Source: an uncultured Gammaproteobacteria bacterium
GTDB lineage: Bacteria > Pseudomonadota > Gammaproteobacteria > GCA-2729495
Assembly (NCBI GenBank): GCA_947258805.1
Contig: CAMYJV010000047.1
Coordinates: forward strand, 1 to 14,210
DNA: 14,210 bases
Direction: 5' to 3'
In this document: positions 7,497-14,210 of the stretch, piece by piece
How the letters are laid out: each line of letters starts with the position of its first letter
Numbering within the stretch: the first letter of the stretch is position 1
The notes under the pieces: model-generated
Seen by the model: only the letters and a program-made list of their open reading frames with translations
What the model was told of the DNA's origin: nothing
Database searches by the model: none
Made by a program: the position numbers and the translations under genes

Positions 7497-8407
7497 TGCG
7501 ATCAAATAGGGCTCGCCTGTTGTCGCGCCGAGGGCTGCTGCGGGGGCTGGCCCTGTCATCGTTCGGACTGGCGGCAGTCCCGCCAGGTGCGGCCGGCGAG
7601 ACGGCGCCGCCGCAGGGGCTCGATCTGGAATCGCCCGCCGACCTGCTCACGGCATTGGTCAGGATGCGCGGTACCCTCGATGAGAAGCTGAGTTACGTCT
7701 GGTTGCGAGGTCTGCGGTATACCCTGGTCGGCGGCGAAGCGATACTGCTGTGCGGCTATCTGGGTGGCTCGATAACCCGGTACCGGCGCCTGGCTGACGA
7801 TGCCTTCGAATTCCTGCTTTACGAGATCTCGTATTACACCAGCATCGAGACAGGGGCAGTGCTGCAAAAGCTCCGCATGCCCTACACGGGGCGGGAAGTC
7901 TCTGTGCCACTGTATCGCACCGGACCCGGTCGCCACGTCATCATGATGGCCAACGAAGAAGAGCTCGACTGGAGCCGTGAGCGTACGACCAGTGAGGAGC
8001 TGGCGAAGCAAATTGCCCCGGATGCCAATGTCTACTACAAGTTCAACGTGCGGCTGCCGGTGTCGTTTAACGAAAAAGTCTGGATTCGCAACGATTCTTT
8101 TACGCGGCTCGTGCCGAAAGATGCGACACAGGCATCAATGTTCTACAAGGAAGCGATCACCTACCAGGCGCGGCGCGCAGACCTGCAGAGACAGGACAGC
8201 CCGCAGGTAGACACAGATATCTCATTCGCCATCGCGACGGCGTGGCGGCCATGGATGCAGATGGCGGGCATCGATGGTCACACGGTCACAGATGGATTCG
8301 GAGGCAAGGTGCTTGATATTGAAGGTATGCCGGACGATTTCATTCGCTTTACGGAAAAGCATCATCCGGACGTCCTTGACGATCCGGGCGCGCTGTTAGA
8401 GTCATGA
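7496..8407 (+). CDS. DUF1838-like Tat-exported protein, paralogue B
   Basis: A 303-residue paralogue of the gene just upstream, colinear with it along the whole mature part. The N-terminus MRSNRARLLSRRGLLRGLAL has a clear Tat motif (SRRGLLR at 10-16), a hydrophobic core and a small-residue cleavage region near 31-34. Shared blocks are MRGTLD, VWLRGLRY, ISYYTSIETGAVLQKLRMPY, MFYKEA, AWRPWMQMAGIDGH, GFGGK, MPDDFIRFT and HPDVLDDPGALL. The ATG at 7496 overlaps the previous TGA (TGATG), and AGAGGA lies about 6 bases before it. An in-frame GTG three bases earlier lacks that spacing. It differs from paralogue A in having AGIDGH where A has GELPGH, and a longer central acidic stretch. Biochemical function is unknown; Tat use suggests export in a folded state, perhaps with a bound ligand or cofactor. 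Confidence 0.8.
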   Translation: MRSNRARLLSRRGLLRGLALSSFGLAAVPPGAAGETAPPQGLDLESPADLLTALVRMRGTLDEKLSYVWLRGLRYTLVGGEAILLCGYLGGSITRYRRLADDAFEFLLYEISYYTSIETGAVLQKLRMPYTGREVSVPLYRTGPGRHVIMMANEEELDWSRERTTSEELAKQIAPDANVYYKFNVRLPVSFNEKVWIRNDSFTRLVPKDATQASMFYKEAITYQARRADLQRQDSPQVDTDISFAIATAWRPWMQMAGIDGHTVTDGFGGKVLDIEGMPDDFIRFTEKHHPDVLDDPGALLES

Positions 8408-8479
8408 CAGACTGCCGACAGGAGAGCGGGACACTGCGACTCCATGAGTTTTTTTCGTGTGGGCCCCGCAACGCTTCGC

Positions 8480-10090
8480 ATGAGTGAATGGGACTACATT
8501 ATCGTGGGTGCCGGCTCTGCCGGCAGCGTGCTGGCCAATCGACTGTCGGCAGATCCGCAGAACCGTGTCCTGCTGCTGGAGGCCGGGGGTGCCGATATAT
8601 CGCCTTATATTCATGTGCCGGCTGCCATCATCCGCGCGATTGGCAACAAGAAGCTGGACTGGTGTTACCTGGCCGATCCGGATGCCAGCCGCCTGGGCAA
8701 AAGCGACCTGTGGCCGGCCGGCAAGACGCTCGGTGGGAGCAGCTCCATCAACGGCATGATGTTCGTGCGTGGCCAACGAAGCGATTTCGATCACTGGGCG
8801 GAGAACGGCTGCGAAGGCTGGGCCTACCGGGACGTCCTGCCGTACTTCAAGCGCGCCGAATCCACCGCGCTCGGCGATGACGGCTACCGCGGCCGGGACG
8901 GGCCGCTAAGTATTAATTTCCTGCGTTCTACCCACCCGCTGGCGGAAATTTTCGTCGACGCAGCTGTTGAACGGGGTATCCCGTTCAACAGCGACTACAA
9001 CGGCCCGGATCAATTCGGCGTCGCCTATTCGCAGGTGACGCAGAGCCGGGGTTGGCGAATGAGTGCGTCGCGCGCCTATCTCTGGCCGGCCTGGACACGG
9101 CGCAACCTGAAGATCGAAACCCATGCGACTTGTGAACGTCTGATCGTGGAGGGTGACCGGATCACCGGTGTGCGGTATCGCAGGAACGGAAAACCGCAGC
9201 AAGCCACCGCTCGCGAATCGGTGGTACTCAGCGCGGGCGTCATCGCCTCGCCGAAACTGCTGATGCTGTCGGGTATTGGACCCGCGGCGGACCTCGAGGG
9301 CCACGATATTCTCGTCCTGCTGGACAGTCCGGACGTCGGCGCCAACCTTGCCGATCATCCCGAGGGCATGGTGGGTATCGACGTCAACGTGTCCACCTAC
9401 AACACTGAAATCAACAGCTGGAAGATCGCGGTCCACGCTCTCAACTGGCTGATTTTCGGGCGGGGTCCGGCCACCAGCCCTTATCCGCATGCTGTGGCGT
9501 TCCTGAAGTCAGACGACGCGCTGGCCCAGCCGGACATCCAGGTGCAGCTCGGCCCCTATGCCTTCAGTTTTTCCGAGGAAGGCGTGATTCCCTACGATCG
9601 ACCCGCAATCTCGGCGTCGGTGAATATTTCCTATCCGAGAAATCGAGGCCGCGTTCGCCTGCGCTCCAACGACCCTGGCGCGCCGCCGGTAATCGAACAC
9701 CAGTTGCTCGATGATGAGCGAGATGTGCGCGTGCTGGCAGCCGCCTGCCAGCGCGTTCGGGAAATTTTTCAGGCCCCCGCTTTTGATCCCTACCGGGTTG
9801 CGGAAAACCTGCCGGGTCCGGCCGTGCAAACAGAGCAACAATGGGCGGACTACCTGCGCAGGACTGCTTTCCTCGGCTACCATGGCGTTTCGACCTGCCG
9901 CATGGGCGCCGATCAGACTGCTGTGGTGGACCCCCGGCTCAGGCTGCGCGGGCTTCAGGGCCTGCGTGTCGTCGACGCGTCGGTGATACCGCAATTGATT
10001 AGCGGCAACACCCACGCAACGGTTGTGATGCTCGCAGAGCGGGCAGCCGATCTTATTCTTGGCCGCTCAGGGCCGCCAGTTGAAATGTAG
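8480..10090 (+). CDS. GMC family FAD-dependent oxidoreductase (alcohol/choline dehydrogenase-like)
   Basis: A 536-residue FAD enzyme of the glucose-methanol-choline family. The N-terminal FAD-binding turn GAGSAG is at 10-15 (MSEWDYIIVGAGSAG). GMC signature 1 is GKTLGGSSSINGMMFVRG and signature 2 is GVIASPKLLMLSGIG. The C-terminus has the catalytic His468 in YHGVSTCRMG and the second His512 in SGNTHATVVML. These enzymes oxidise primary alcohols to aldehydes, passing electrons to O2, quinone or cytochrome. No signal peptide is seen, so it should be cytoplasmic or peripheral on the membrane. I chose ATG 8480 because it gives the typical family N-terminus. ATG 8444 would add 12 residues (MSFFRVGPATLR), and neither has a good ribosome binding site. 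It lies between two DUF1838-like genes, and an aldehyde dehydrogenase further downstream could take its product. Confidence 0.92.
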   Translation: MSEWDYIIVGAGSAGSVLANRLSADPQNRVLLLEAGGADISPYIHVPAAIIRAIGNKKLDWCYLADPDASRLGKSDLWPAGKTLGGSSSINGMMFVRGQRSDFDHWAENGCEGWAYRDVLPYFKRAESTALGDDGYRGRDGPLSINFLRSTHPLAEIFVDAAVERGIPFNSDYNGPDQFGVAYSQVTQSRGWRMSASRAYLWPAWTRRNLKIETHATCERLIVEGDRITGVRYRRNGKPQQATARESVVLSAGVIASPKLLMLSGIGPAADLEGHDILVLLDSPDVGANLADHPEGMVGIDVNVSTYNTEINSWKIAVHALNWLIFGRGPATSPYPHAVAFLKSDDALAQPDIQVQLGPYAFSFSEEGVIPYDRPAISASVNISYPRNRGRVRLRSNDPGAPPVIEHQLLDDERDVRVLAAACQRVREIFQAPAFDPYRVAENLPGPAVQTEQQWADYLRRTAFLGYHGVSTCRMGADQTAVVDPRLRLRGLQGLRVVDASVIPQLISGNTHATVVMLAERAADLILGRSGPPVEM

Positions 10091-10096
10091 AGAAGG

Positions 10097-10100
10097 AGTC
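10097..10100 (+). promoter_or_regulatory. Strong ribosome binding site of DUF1838-like paralogue C
   Basis: GAGAAGGAG runs into the short gap before ATG 10105, with the core GGAG about 4-7 bases upstream of the start codon. It is the best Shine-Dalgarno sequence in the plus-strand operon, so this protein may be made in larger amounts than its neighbours. Confidence 0.5.
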
Positions 10101-10104
10101 AAGC

Positions 10105-11055
10105 ATGAAGAGCGACCGACATGAATTTCGTCCGAGCCGCCGTGGGGTCTTGGTGGGAGCCGCTGCCGGTATTGCGGCCGCAGGGATACCGGCGACCAGC
10201 CGGGCCGCAACGCCGATGCGATTGAATGATCCGGAATGGAACCGGGATGCTTTCGCCCGGCTGCAGGGAAATCTGGACTTTGGCAAGGTCAAGTATGGCT
10301 GGTATGGCGGCACCGTTTGTGGCGTGCGTGAAGGCGAAGCCGTGCGCCCGCTAATGGGGTTCGAGGGATTTTCCGCCACGCGATTGGTGGATAACGGCGA
10401 CGGCTCGTACCAGAAACTGTTGCGGGAAGTGGTGTTCTACAGTGACCTGCAGACGGGGGAGATTCTGGAGACCTTCCTGAATCCTTATACGAACGAGGCA
10501 GTGCGCGTAGTCCCCGTCGCCAACGATCCCTTCAACATCGTGATCGAAAAATACTACCCGAAAGGGCCGAGCTATGGTGGCCTCAGGGAGCAAGAGGAAG
10601 AACGCAGGCCGATGATCCTGCCCTGGAAAATCACGAAGCCTGACACCGTGACTCTGGCCACGGACATTCACCTTTTTTATCCGTCGGCGTTGCAACCGGA
10701 GGAGTGGCCGCGGGAGTCATCCGGCAAGTTCGTACAGGTCTCGGAGATGTTTCGCTACATCATTGCTAAGAAAGACCTGGAAGACGACAGCAAGACATCG
10801 GTGGAATACAGCGGGGCCTGGTCGAGAATCACGCCGTGGCTGCCATGGATGCTGATGGGCCAGGAGCCGGGTCACGCGTTCTACATGGGCACGATGGGCG
10901 CCTATGACAACCTCGACATGTTGTCGGATAACGCCCGGCTATTCGCAGAGAAAAACTATCCGAAGTATTTCGACGCACCAGAAAAGTGGGAAGAGCCGAG
11001 CCTGTCCAGTCTCGAGGACTACGCGAGAACCCAGAAGCCGGCGCCGGTCAAGTAG
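10105..11055 (+). CDS. DUF1838-like Tat-exported protein, paralogue C
   Basis: A 316-residue, more distant member of the same family as the two tandem genes upstream. The Tat signal is textbook: PSRRGVLVGAAAG (Arg12-Arg13), an Ala/Gly-rich hydrophobic core, and cleavage after SRA at 34. Mature-part landmarks are LQGNLD, YGWYGG (Trp66), the block VVFYSDLQTGEILETFLNPYTNEAVRV and the C-terminal signature TPWLPWMLMGQEPGH, followed by KNYPKYFDAPEKWEEPS. In place of the GFGGK of A and B it has MGTMGAYDN. Its position after the GMC gene, 14 bases away, and 12 bases before the deacetylase-like gene makes it part of the same operon. Function is unknown. C resembles the right-edge paralogue D (shared NPxTxE and W-E tail) more than A or B by eye. 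Confidence 0.8.
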   Translation: MKSDRHEFRPSRRGVLVGAAAGIAAAGIPATSRAATPMRLNDPEWNRDAFARLQGNLDFGKVKYGWYGGTVCGVREGEAVRPLMGFEGFSATRLVDNGDGSYQKLLREVVFYSDLQTGEILETFLNPYTNEAVRVVPVANDPFNIVIEKYYPKGPSYGGLREQEEERRPMILPWKITKPDTVTLATDIHLFYPSALQPEEWPRESSGKFVQVSEMFRYIIAKKDLEDDSKTSVEYSGAWSRITPWLPWMLMGQEPGHAFYMGTMGAYDNLDMLSDNARLFAEKNYPKYFDAPEKWEEPSLSSLEDYARTQKPAPVK

Positions 11056-11067
11056 AAGCGCCGTCGT

Positions 11068-11967
11068 ATGGAGTACGACTACATTCCGTTGCCGGAAAGG
11101 CCACCGTTGCGGTGGCCGGACGGCAAGCGCGTGGCGCTGCTCATCACGCTCAATCTCGAGACCTGGGACCTGGTGAAGGACACGGATCTGCCTTACTACG
11201 CGGGCGGTCCGGCGATACTGCCGGACATCCTGCCCGGCAATGTGCCCGACTTTCCGAACTACAGCTGGCGAGAGTACGGTCAGCGCGTAGGCATCTGGCG
11301 CCTGTTCGACTGCCTGGACGCGCTCGGCGTGACGCCGGGCTGCACTGTGAATGCCGCAACCTGCCTTCACCGCCGCGCGATGGTGGACGCGGCCCTGCAA
11401 CGGGGCTGCGAAATCCTGGCGCACAACTACGAGCAGGGAGAGCTGCTGACGGCCTTTGCCGGAGATCCGGCCCGGGAGCGCGAGGTCATTCACAAGACGC
11501 TGACGGTTTATGAGCAGACCGTCGGCAGAAAGGCGCGCGGTTGGCTGTCCTCGTCTTTGCGCGGCACGCTGGAGACGGCGGAAATCCTGGCCGAATACGG
11601 CTGCAGCTTCTATTGCGATCTGATGAATGACGATCAGCCTTACATGCTGCGCACCCGGCAGGGGTCACTGGTGTCCGTCCCCTATTCAAATGAGATCAAT
11701 GACTTCACGCTCGTGGTGCGTCGGGGGCATACCACGGACGAGGTTCGCGACATCCTGGTGGAAGAGCTCCAGGTACTACACGAGGAAGGCGAACACACCG
11801 GCCGGATCATGAACGTGGGCCTGCATCCGCACGTGTCCGGGCGCGCCTACCGCATCCGTGCCCTGCGGGAATTTGTCGAGTTTGCACAGACACTCGAGGG
11901 CGTCTGGTGGACGACTCGTGAAGCCATCGCCGATCATTATCGCGCCCAGTGCCGGGGGAAAATATGA
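11068..11967 (+). CDS. Polysaccharide deacetylase-fold protein, PuuE-like
   Basis: A 299-residue protein of the NodB/polysaccharide deacetylase superfamily, in the soluble branch that includes PuuE-type allantoinase. Landmarks are PLRWPDGKRVALLITLNLETWDL at about 13-35, YSWREYGQRVGIWRLFDCLDALGV, CEILAHNYEQGEL with His119, RGWLSSSLRGTLETAEILAEYG, and the C-terminal GLHPHVSGRAYRIRAL (His253, His255) followed by VWWTTREAIADHY. These enzymes hydrolyse amide or related C-N bonds. The usual deacetylase metal pattern H-x3-H is not kept after His119 (HNYEQGE), so catalysis may depend on other residues or be altered. There is no signal peptide, so it is cytoplasmic; cell-wall deacetylation is unlikely. 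The stop overlaps the next start as ATGA at 11964. Substrate unknown. Confidence 0.85.
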   Translation: MEYDYIPLPERPPLRWPDGKRVALLITLNLETWDLVKDTDLPYYAGGPAILPDILPGNVPDFPNYSWREYGQRVGIWRLFDCLDALGVTPGCTVNAATCLHRRAMVDAALQRGCEILAHNYEQGELLTAFAGDPAREREVIHKTLTVYEQTVGRKARGWLSSSLRGTLETAEILAEYGCSFYCDLMNDDQPYMLRTRQGSLVSVPYSNEINDFTLVVRRGHTTDEVRDILVEELQVLHEEGEHTGRIMNVGLHPHVSGRAYRIRALREFVEFAQTLEGVWWTTREAIADHYRAQCRGKI

Positions 11968-13478
11968 AACTGCACATGGCCCGGACTGATGCTGCCAGCG
12001 CAGCCGCCCGGGCGTTCCTGCACCAGTCCGACAAACGGCTGCTCATCGACGGGGAGTGGGTCGAGCCCGTCGACGGCGAGCGCATGATGACCATTGATCC
12101 GGCCACCGGCACGGAGCTGGGAAGCATTGCGATCGCCGGCCAGGCCGACGTGGATGCGGCCGTCGCATCGGCCCGCGCGGCGTTGCAGGCGAATTCGTGG
12201 TCGGGGCTAACACCGGCGCAGCGCGGGGCGCTCCTGTGGCGCCTGGCCGACCTGATGGAACAGCGGCTCGAGGAGCTGGCGGAACTCGAAACCCTCGACC
12301 AGGGCAAGCCCCTGGGAGTGGGTTTCTACGCAGAGATTCCGGGCGCTGTCGGCCAGTTTCGGTACTTCGCGGGCCAGGCCACCAAGATCCAGGGCGACAC
12401 CATTCCGACGTCCATCGACTATCAACCGCCCGGCAAGCGCGTATTCGCCTACACCCTGCCACAGCCCGTTGGCGTCGTTGCGGCCATCGTGCCGTGGAAT
12501 TCACCGCTGGTACTCACGGCGATGAAACTCGCACCGGCACTGGCGGCAGGCTGCACGGTGGTCCTCAAGCCCGCGGAGGAAACGTCATTGACTGCCGTTC
12601 GCCTGGGTGAGCTATTCAACGAGGCAGGTTTTCCGCCGGGGGTCCTGAATATCCTCACGGGGCCGGGCGAAGCGACGGGCGCCTTGCTGGCGCAACACCC
12701 GCAGGTCGACAAGGTCGCTTTTACGGGTTCGACGGCGACAGGCCGGGCGATCCTGGATGCGGCCAAGGGCAACCTGAAGCGGGTATCGCTCGAACTGGGC
12801 GGCAAATCGCCGGTGCTCGTGATGCCGGACGCCGATCTCGAGCTGGTGGTCCCGGGCGTTGCGCAGGGCATATTCTTCAATGCCGGGCAGGTCTGCGTGG
12901 CCGGTTCGCGACTGTATTGCCACCGTGACGTCTACGACGAAGTGCTGGCGGGGGTCTGCGCGCATGCAGCAGCGCTGCGCCTCGGGCACGGACTGGACCC
13001 CGAGACCGAGCTCGGCCCCGTCGTCAGCAGGCAGCAGGCGGACAAGGTGGTGGGCTATATCGAATCGGCGCGACAGGATGGCGCACGCGTGATGACGGGC
13101 GGCGAACAACTGGGCCAATGCCATACTTTCGTCACGCCGACAGTCATAGCGGACGTAGGACCCTCGATGGCAGCCGTCCGCGAGGAGATTTTCGGACCGG
13201 TCCTCGTCGCCGCCTCATTTTCGGACACGGATGAAGCGATACAACTGGCCAACGACAGCGATTACGGACTCGCCGCATCCGTCTGGACCGAGAATCTCGG
13301 CACGGCCCATCGCCTGGCCGAGCAGCTTGAAGCGGGCACGGTCTGGATCAATGGCCATGCGCTATACGACGCCAGCCTGCCCATCGGTGGCCTCAAGCAG
13401 TCGGGATGGGGCCGTGATAGTGGACGACAGGCGATCAGCAACTACCAGGAGATTAAAAGCGTCTGCGCGGTGGTCTGA
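11964..13478 (+). CDS. NAD(P)-dependent aldehyde dehydrogenase
   Basis: A 504-residue ALDH-superfamily enzyme that oxidises an aldehyde to a carboxylic acid in the cytoplasm. The catalytic set is complete: Asn179 in PWNSPL, Glu277 in LELGGKSP and Cys311 in FNAGQVCVAGSRLY. The coenzyme-binding GSTATGR and the late EEIFGPVL block are also present. Length is normal. The start is ATG 11964, which overlaps the previous stop (ATGA) and follows GGGGGA with good spacing; a GTG five codons earlier is less likely. By eye it is nearest betaine-aldehyde/aromatic-aldehyde dehydrogenase types, but the substrate is open. As last gene of the operon it probably oxidises the aldehyde made by the GMC enzyme. 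Confidence 0.93.
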   Translation: MKLHMARTDAASAAARAFLHQSDKRLLIDGEWVEPVDGERMMTIDPATGTELGSIAIAGQADVDAAVASARAALQANSWSGLTPAQRGALLWRLADLMEQRLEELAELETLDQGKPLGVGFYAEIPGAVGQFRYFAGQATKIQGDTIPTSIDYQPPGKRVFAYTLPQPVGVVAAIVPWNSPLVLTAMKLAPALAAGCTVVLKPAEETSLTAVRLGELFNEAGFPPGVLNILTGPGEATGALLAQHPQVDKVAFTGSTATGRAILDAAKGNLKRVSLELGGKSPVLVMPDADLELVVPGVAQGIFFNAGQVCVAGSRLYCHRDVYDEVLAGVCAHAAALRLGHGLDPETELGPVVSRQQADKVVGYIESARQDGARVMTGGEQLGQCHTFVTPTVIADVGPSMAAVREEIFGPVLVAASFSDTDEAIQLANDSDYGLAASVWTENLGTAHRLAEQLEAGTVWINGHALYDASLPIGGLKQSGWGRDSGRQAISNYQEIKSVCAVV

Positions 13479-13509
13479 AGTGAGCACATTCGCTCCGCAA
13501 AAATCGCCG

Positions 13510-13542
13510 GGTCGCACAGACAGCCCTGGGCGTGGGGCGACC
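13510..13542. terminator. Weak hairpin between convergent operons, possible bidirectional terminator
   Basis: Arms GGTCGC (13510-13515) and GCGACC (13537-13542) enclose a 21-base loop that itself contains GCCC/GGGC. It lies in the 65-base gap between the end of the aldehyde dehydrogenase gene and the end of the opposite-strand gene, where termination in both directions is needed. There is no U-tract, so an intrinsic terminator is only a guess. Confidence 0.25.
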
Positions 13543-13543
13543 A

Positions 13544-14210
13544 TCAAAGCTTGAAAGACAGCGGCACATCGAAATCTTCCCAGCGGGGCCTGAGTAAATC
13601 CGGGTATTCGCGCCGGGCGCGGTCCAGGTAATCATTCGGCAGTTCTTCGACAGAGTTGATCTTTTTGCCGTCGAACATTGCCATCAGGTGCCCCGGACGA
13701 TCGCCCATGCCGAGCCAGGCAGGGTATTCATAGAGATAACAACCCGCGAAATGTGCGGGCAGCGAGCGGATCGAGCTGTTGGTGAATTCATCCAGAGGGC
13801 ACCAGGCGCAGGAGTTCTCCTGGTGGGTCACGGGCTTCTCGGCGGGTGCGCCCCGGACGCTGTCCATTTTCACCAGGTTGTCCTCGAGTCTGAACATCCT
13901 GTACCGGACCTGGTAAGTCCCATCGCTATTCACATTCCGAAACCCGATCGGGTTGTGGACTGTTCCAGGGTCTGACGTGAGGACGGTGGGTGGTATTGAA
14001 ATGGTTTCGCCGGTGACGGGGTTCACGACGGTGTCCGTGAACTCCCCGGTTTCAAGGTCCCTTGGAAAGGAAAGGTTGTGTGCATGAATCCGGAAGTTGT
14101 TATCACCCAGGTGCCGCAAATAGCTGAACTCCATCCCTACGTAACGCACCAGCGGGAATGGCACCCTGGTCACGGGCACCATGAATACGATGAAGTGATA
14201 CCAGGTAATG
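13544..14210 (-). CDS. DUF1838-like protein, paralogue D (5' end outside window)
   Basis: The frame is open to the window edge, so the gene is cut at its N-terminus; 221 residues are visible, beginning ITWYHFIVFMVPVTRV. The first visible residues align with the GWY block of paralogue C (Trp66), so about 60 residues including any signal peptide are missing. The ATG at 14182 is internal and not the real start. Shared landmarks are FPRDLETGEFTDTVVNPVTGETISIP, the C-terminal YPAWLGMGDRPGHLMAMFDGKK, LPNDYLDRA, YPDLLRPRWEDF. Distinctive is NSCAWCPLDEF (codons 13799-13810 for CAWC), a CxxC pair absent from A, B and C. The gene converges on the aldehyde dehydrogenase gene, so it belongs to a different transcript. 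Function unknown. Confidence 0.75.
   Translation of the reverse strand, partial: ITWYHFIVFMVPVTRVPFPLVRYVGMEFSYLRHLGDNNFRIHAHNLSFPRDLETGEFTDTVVNPVTGETISIPPTVLTSDPGTVHNPIGFRNVNSDGTYQVRYRMFRLEDNLVKMDSVRGAPAEKPVTHQENSCAWCPLDEFTNSSIRSLPAHFAGCYLYEYPAWLGMGDRPGHLMAMFDGKKINSVEELPNDYLDRARREYPDLLRPRWEDFDVPLSFKL

Noticed and set aside
7159..7650. Open frame of 163 codons on - spanning the A/B junction
   Set aside because: It is antisense to two Tat-signal paralogues whose protein blocks are conserved between copies, so the plus frames are the real genes.
8399..8455. GAGTC/GACTC dyad followed by a run of seven T (8449-8455), looking like a terminator before the GMC gene
   Set aside because: The stem is only 5 bp with a 34-base loop and is separated from the T run; the operon clearly continues. 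It does not qualify as an intrinsic terminator.
1..14210. Search for CRISPR arrays, tRNA or rRNA genes, insertion sequences, attachment sites
   Set aside because: No regularly spaced repeats, no tRNA-like cloverleaf, no transposase or integrase frame and no long terminal inverted repeats were seen by eye on either strand.

Overview
The window reads as chromosomal DNA from a GC-rich bacterium, most likely a free-living Proteobacterium. The evidence is dense genes with overlapping starts and stops, frequent GTG starts, Tat-type signal peptides, a spinster-type MFS transporter and a PrpE-type acyl-CoA synthetase. I cannot assign a genus. No rRNA, tRNA, CRISPR, insertion sequence or phage gene is visible. 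No stretch longer than about 150 bases lacks a gene.

Layout. (1) At the left edge is the 3' part of an alpha/beta hydrolase gene on +. Its end overlaps, tail to tail, the end of an MFS transporter gene on -. (2) The transporter gene lies 2 bases downstream of a propionate/acetate-type acyl-CoA synthetase gene (prpE-like), so these two form a minus-strand operon. (3) A 144-base divergent intergenic region (4023-4166) holds a nested inverted repeat and a weak sigma-54-like motif. (4) From 4167 to 13478 nine plus-strand genes follow each other with gaps of 0-72 bases and several overlapping stop/start codons. They encode a cupin, an ornithine cyclodeaminase/mu-crystallin-like protein, an isocitrate lyase/PEP mutase-family enzyme, two tandem DUF1838-like Tat-exported proteins, a GMC flavin oxidoreductase, a third DUF1838-like Tat protein, a PuuE-like polysaccharide-deacetylase-fold protein and an aldehyde dehydrogenase. 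(5) At the right edge is a convergent minus-strand gene, cut by the window end, for a fourth DUF1838-like protein that carries a CxxC motif.

Working model (inference). This is a catabolic locus for an unidentified small organic compound. The MFS protein would import it. The alpha/beta hydrolase and the deacetylase-fold protein would hydrolyse ester, C-C or C-N bonds. The GMC enzyme and aldehyde dehydrogenase would oxidise alcohol to aldehyde to acid. The PEP mutase-family enzyme would cleave a C-C bond of a 2-hydroxy or 2-oxo acid. The PrpE-like ligase would activate the released propionate or a similar short acid to its CoA ester. The striking feature is four diverged paralogues of a family with no known function. 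At least three of them carry Tat signals and they are built into the same operon as cytoplasmic-looking catabolic enzymes. That is the part of the window most likely to be undescribed biology.
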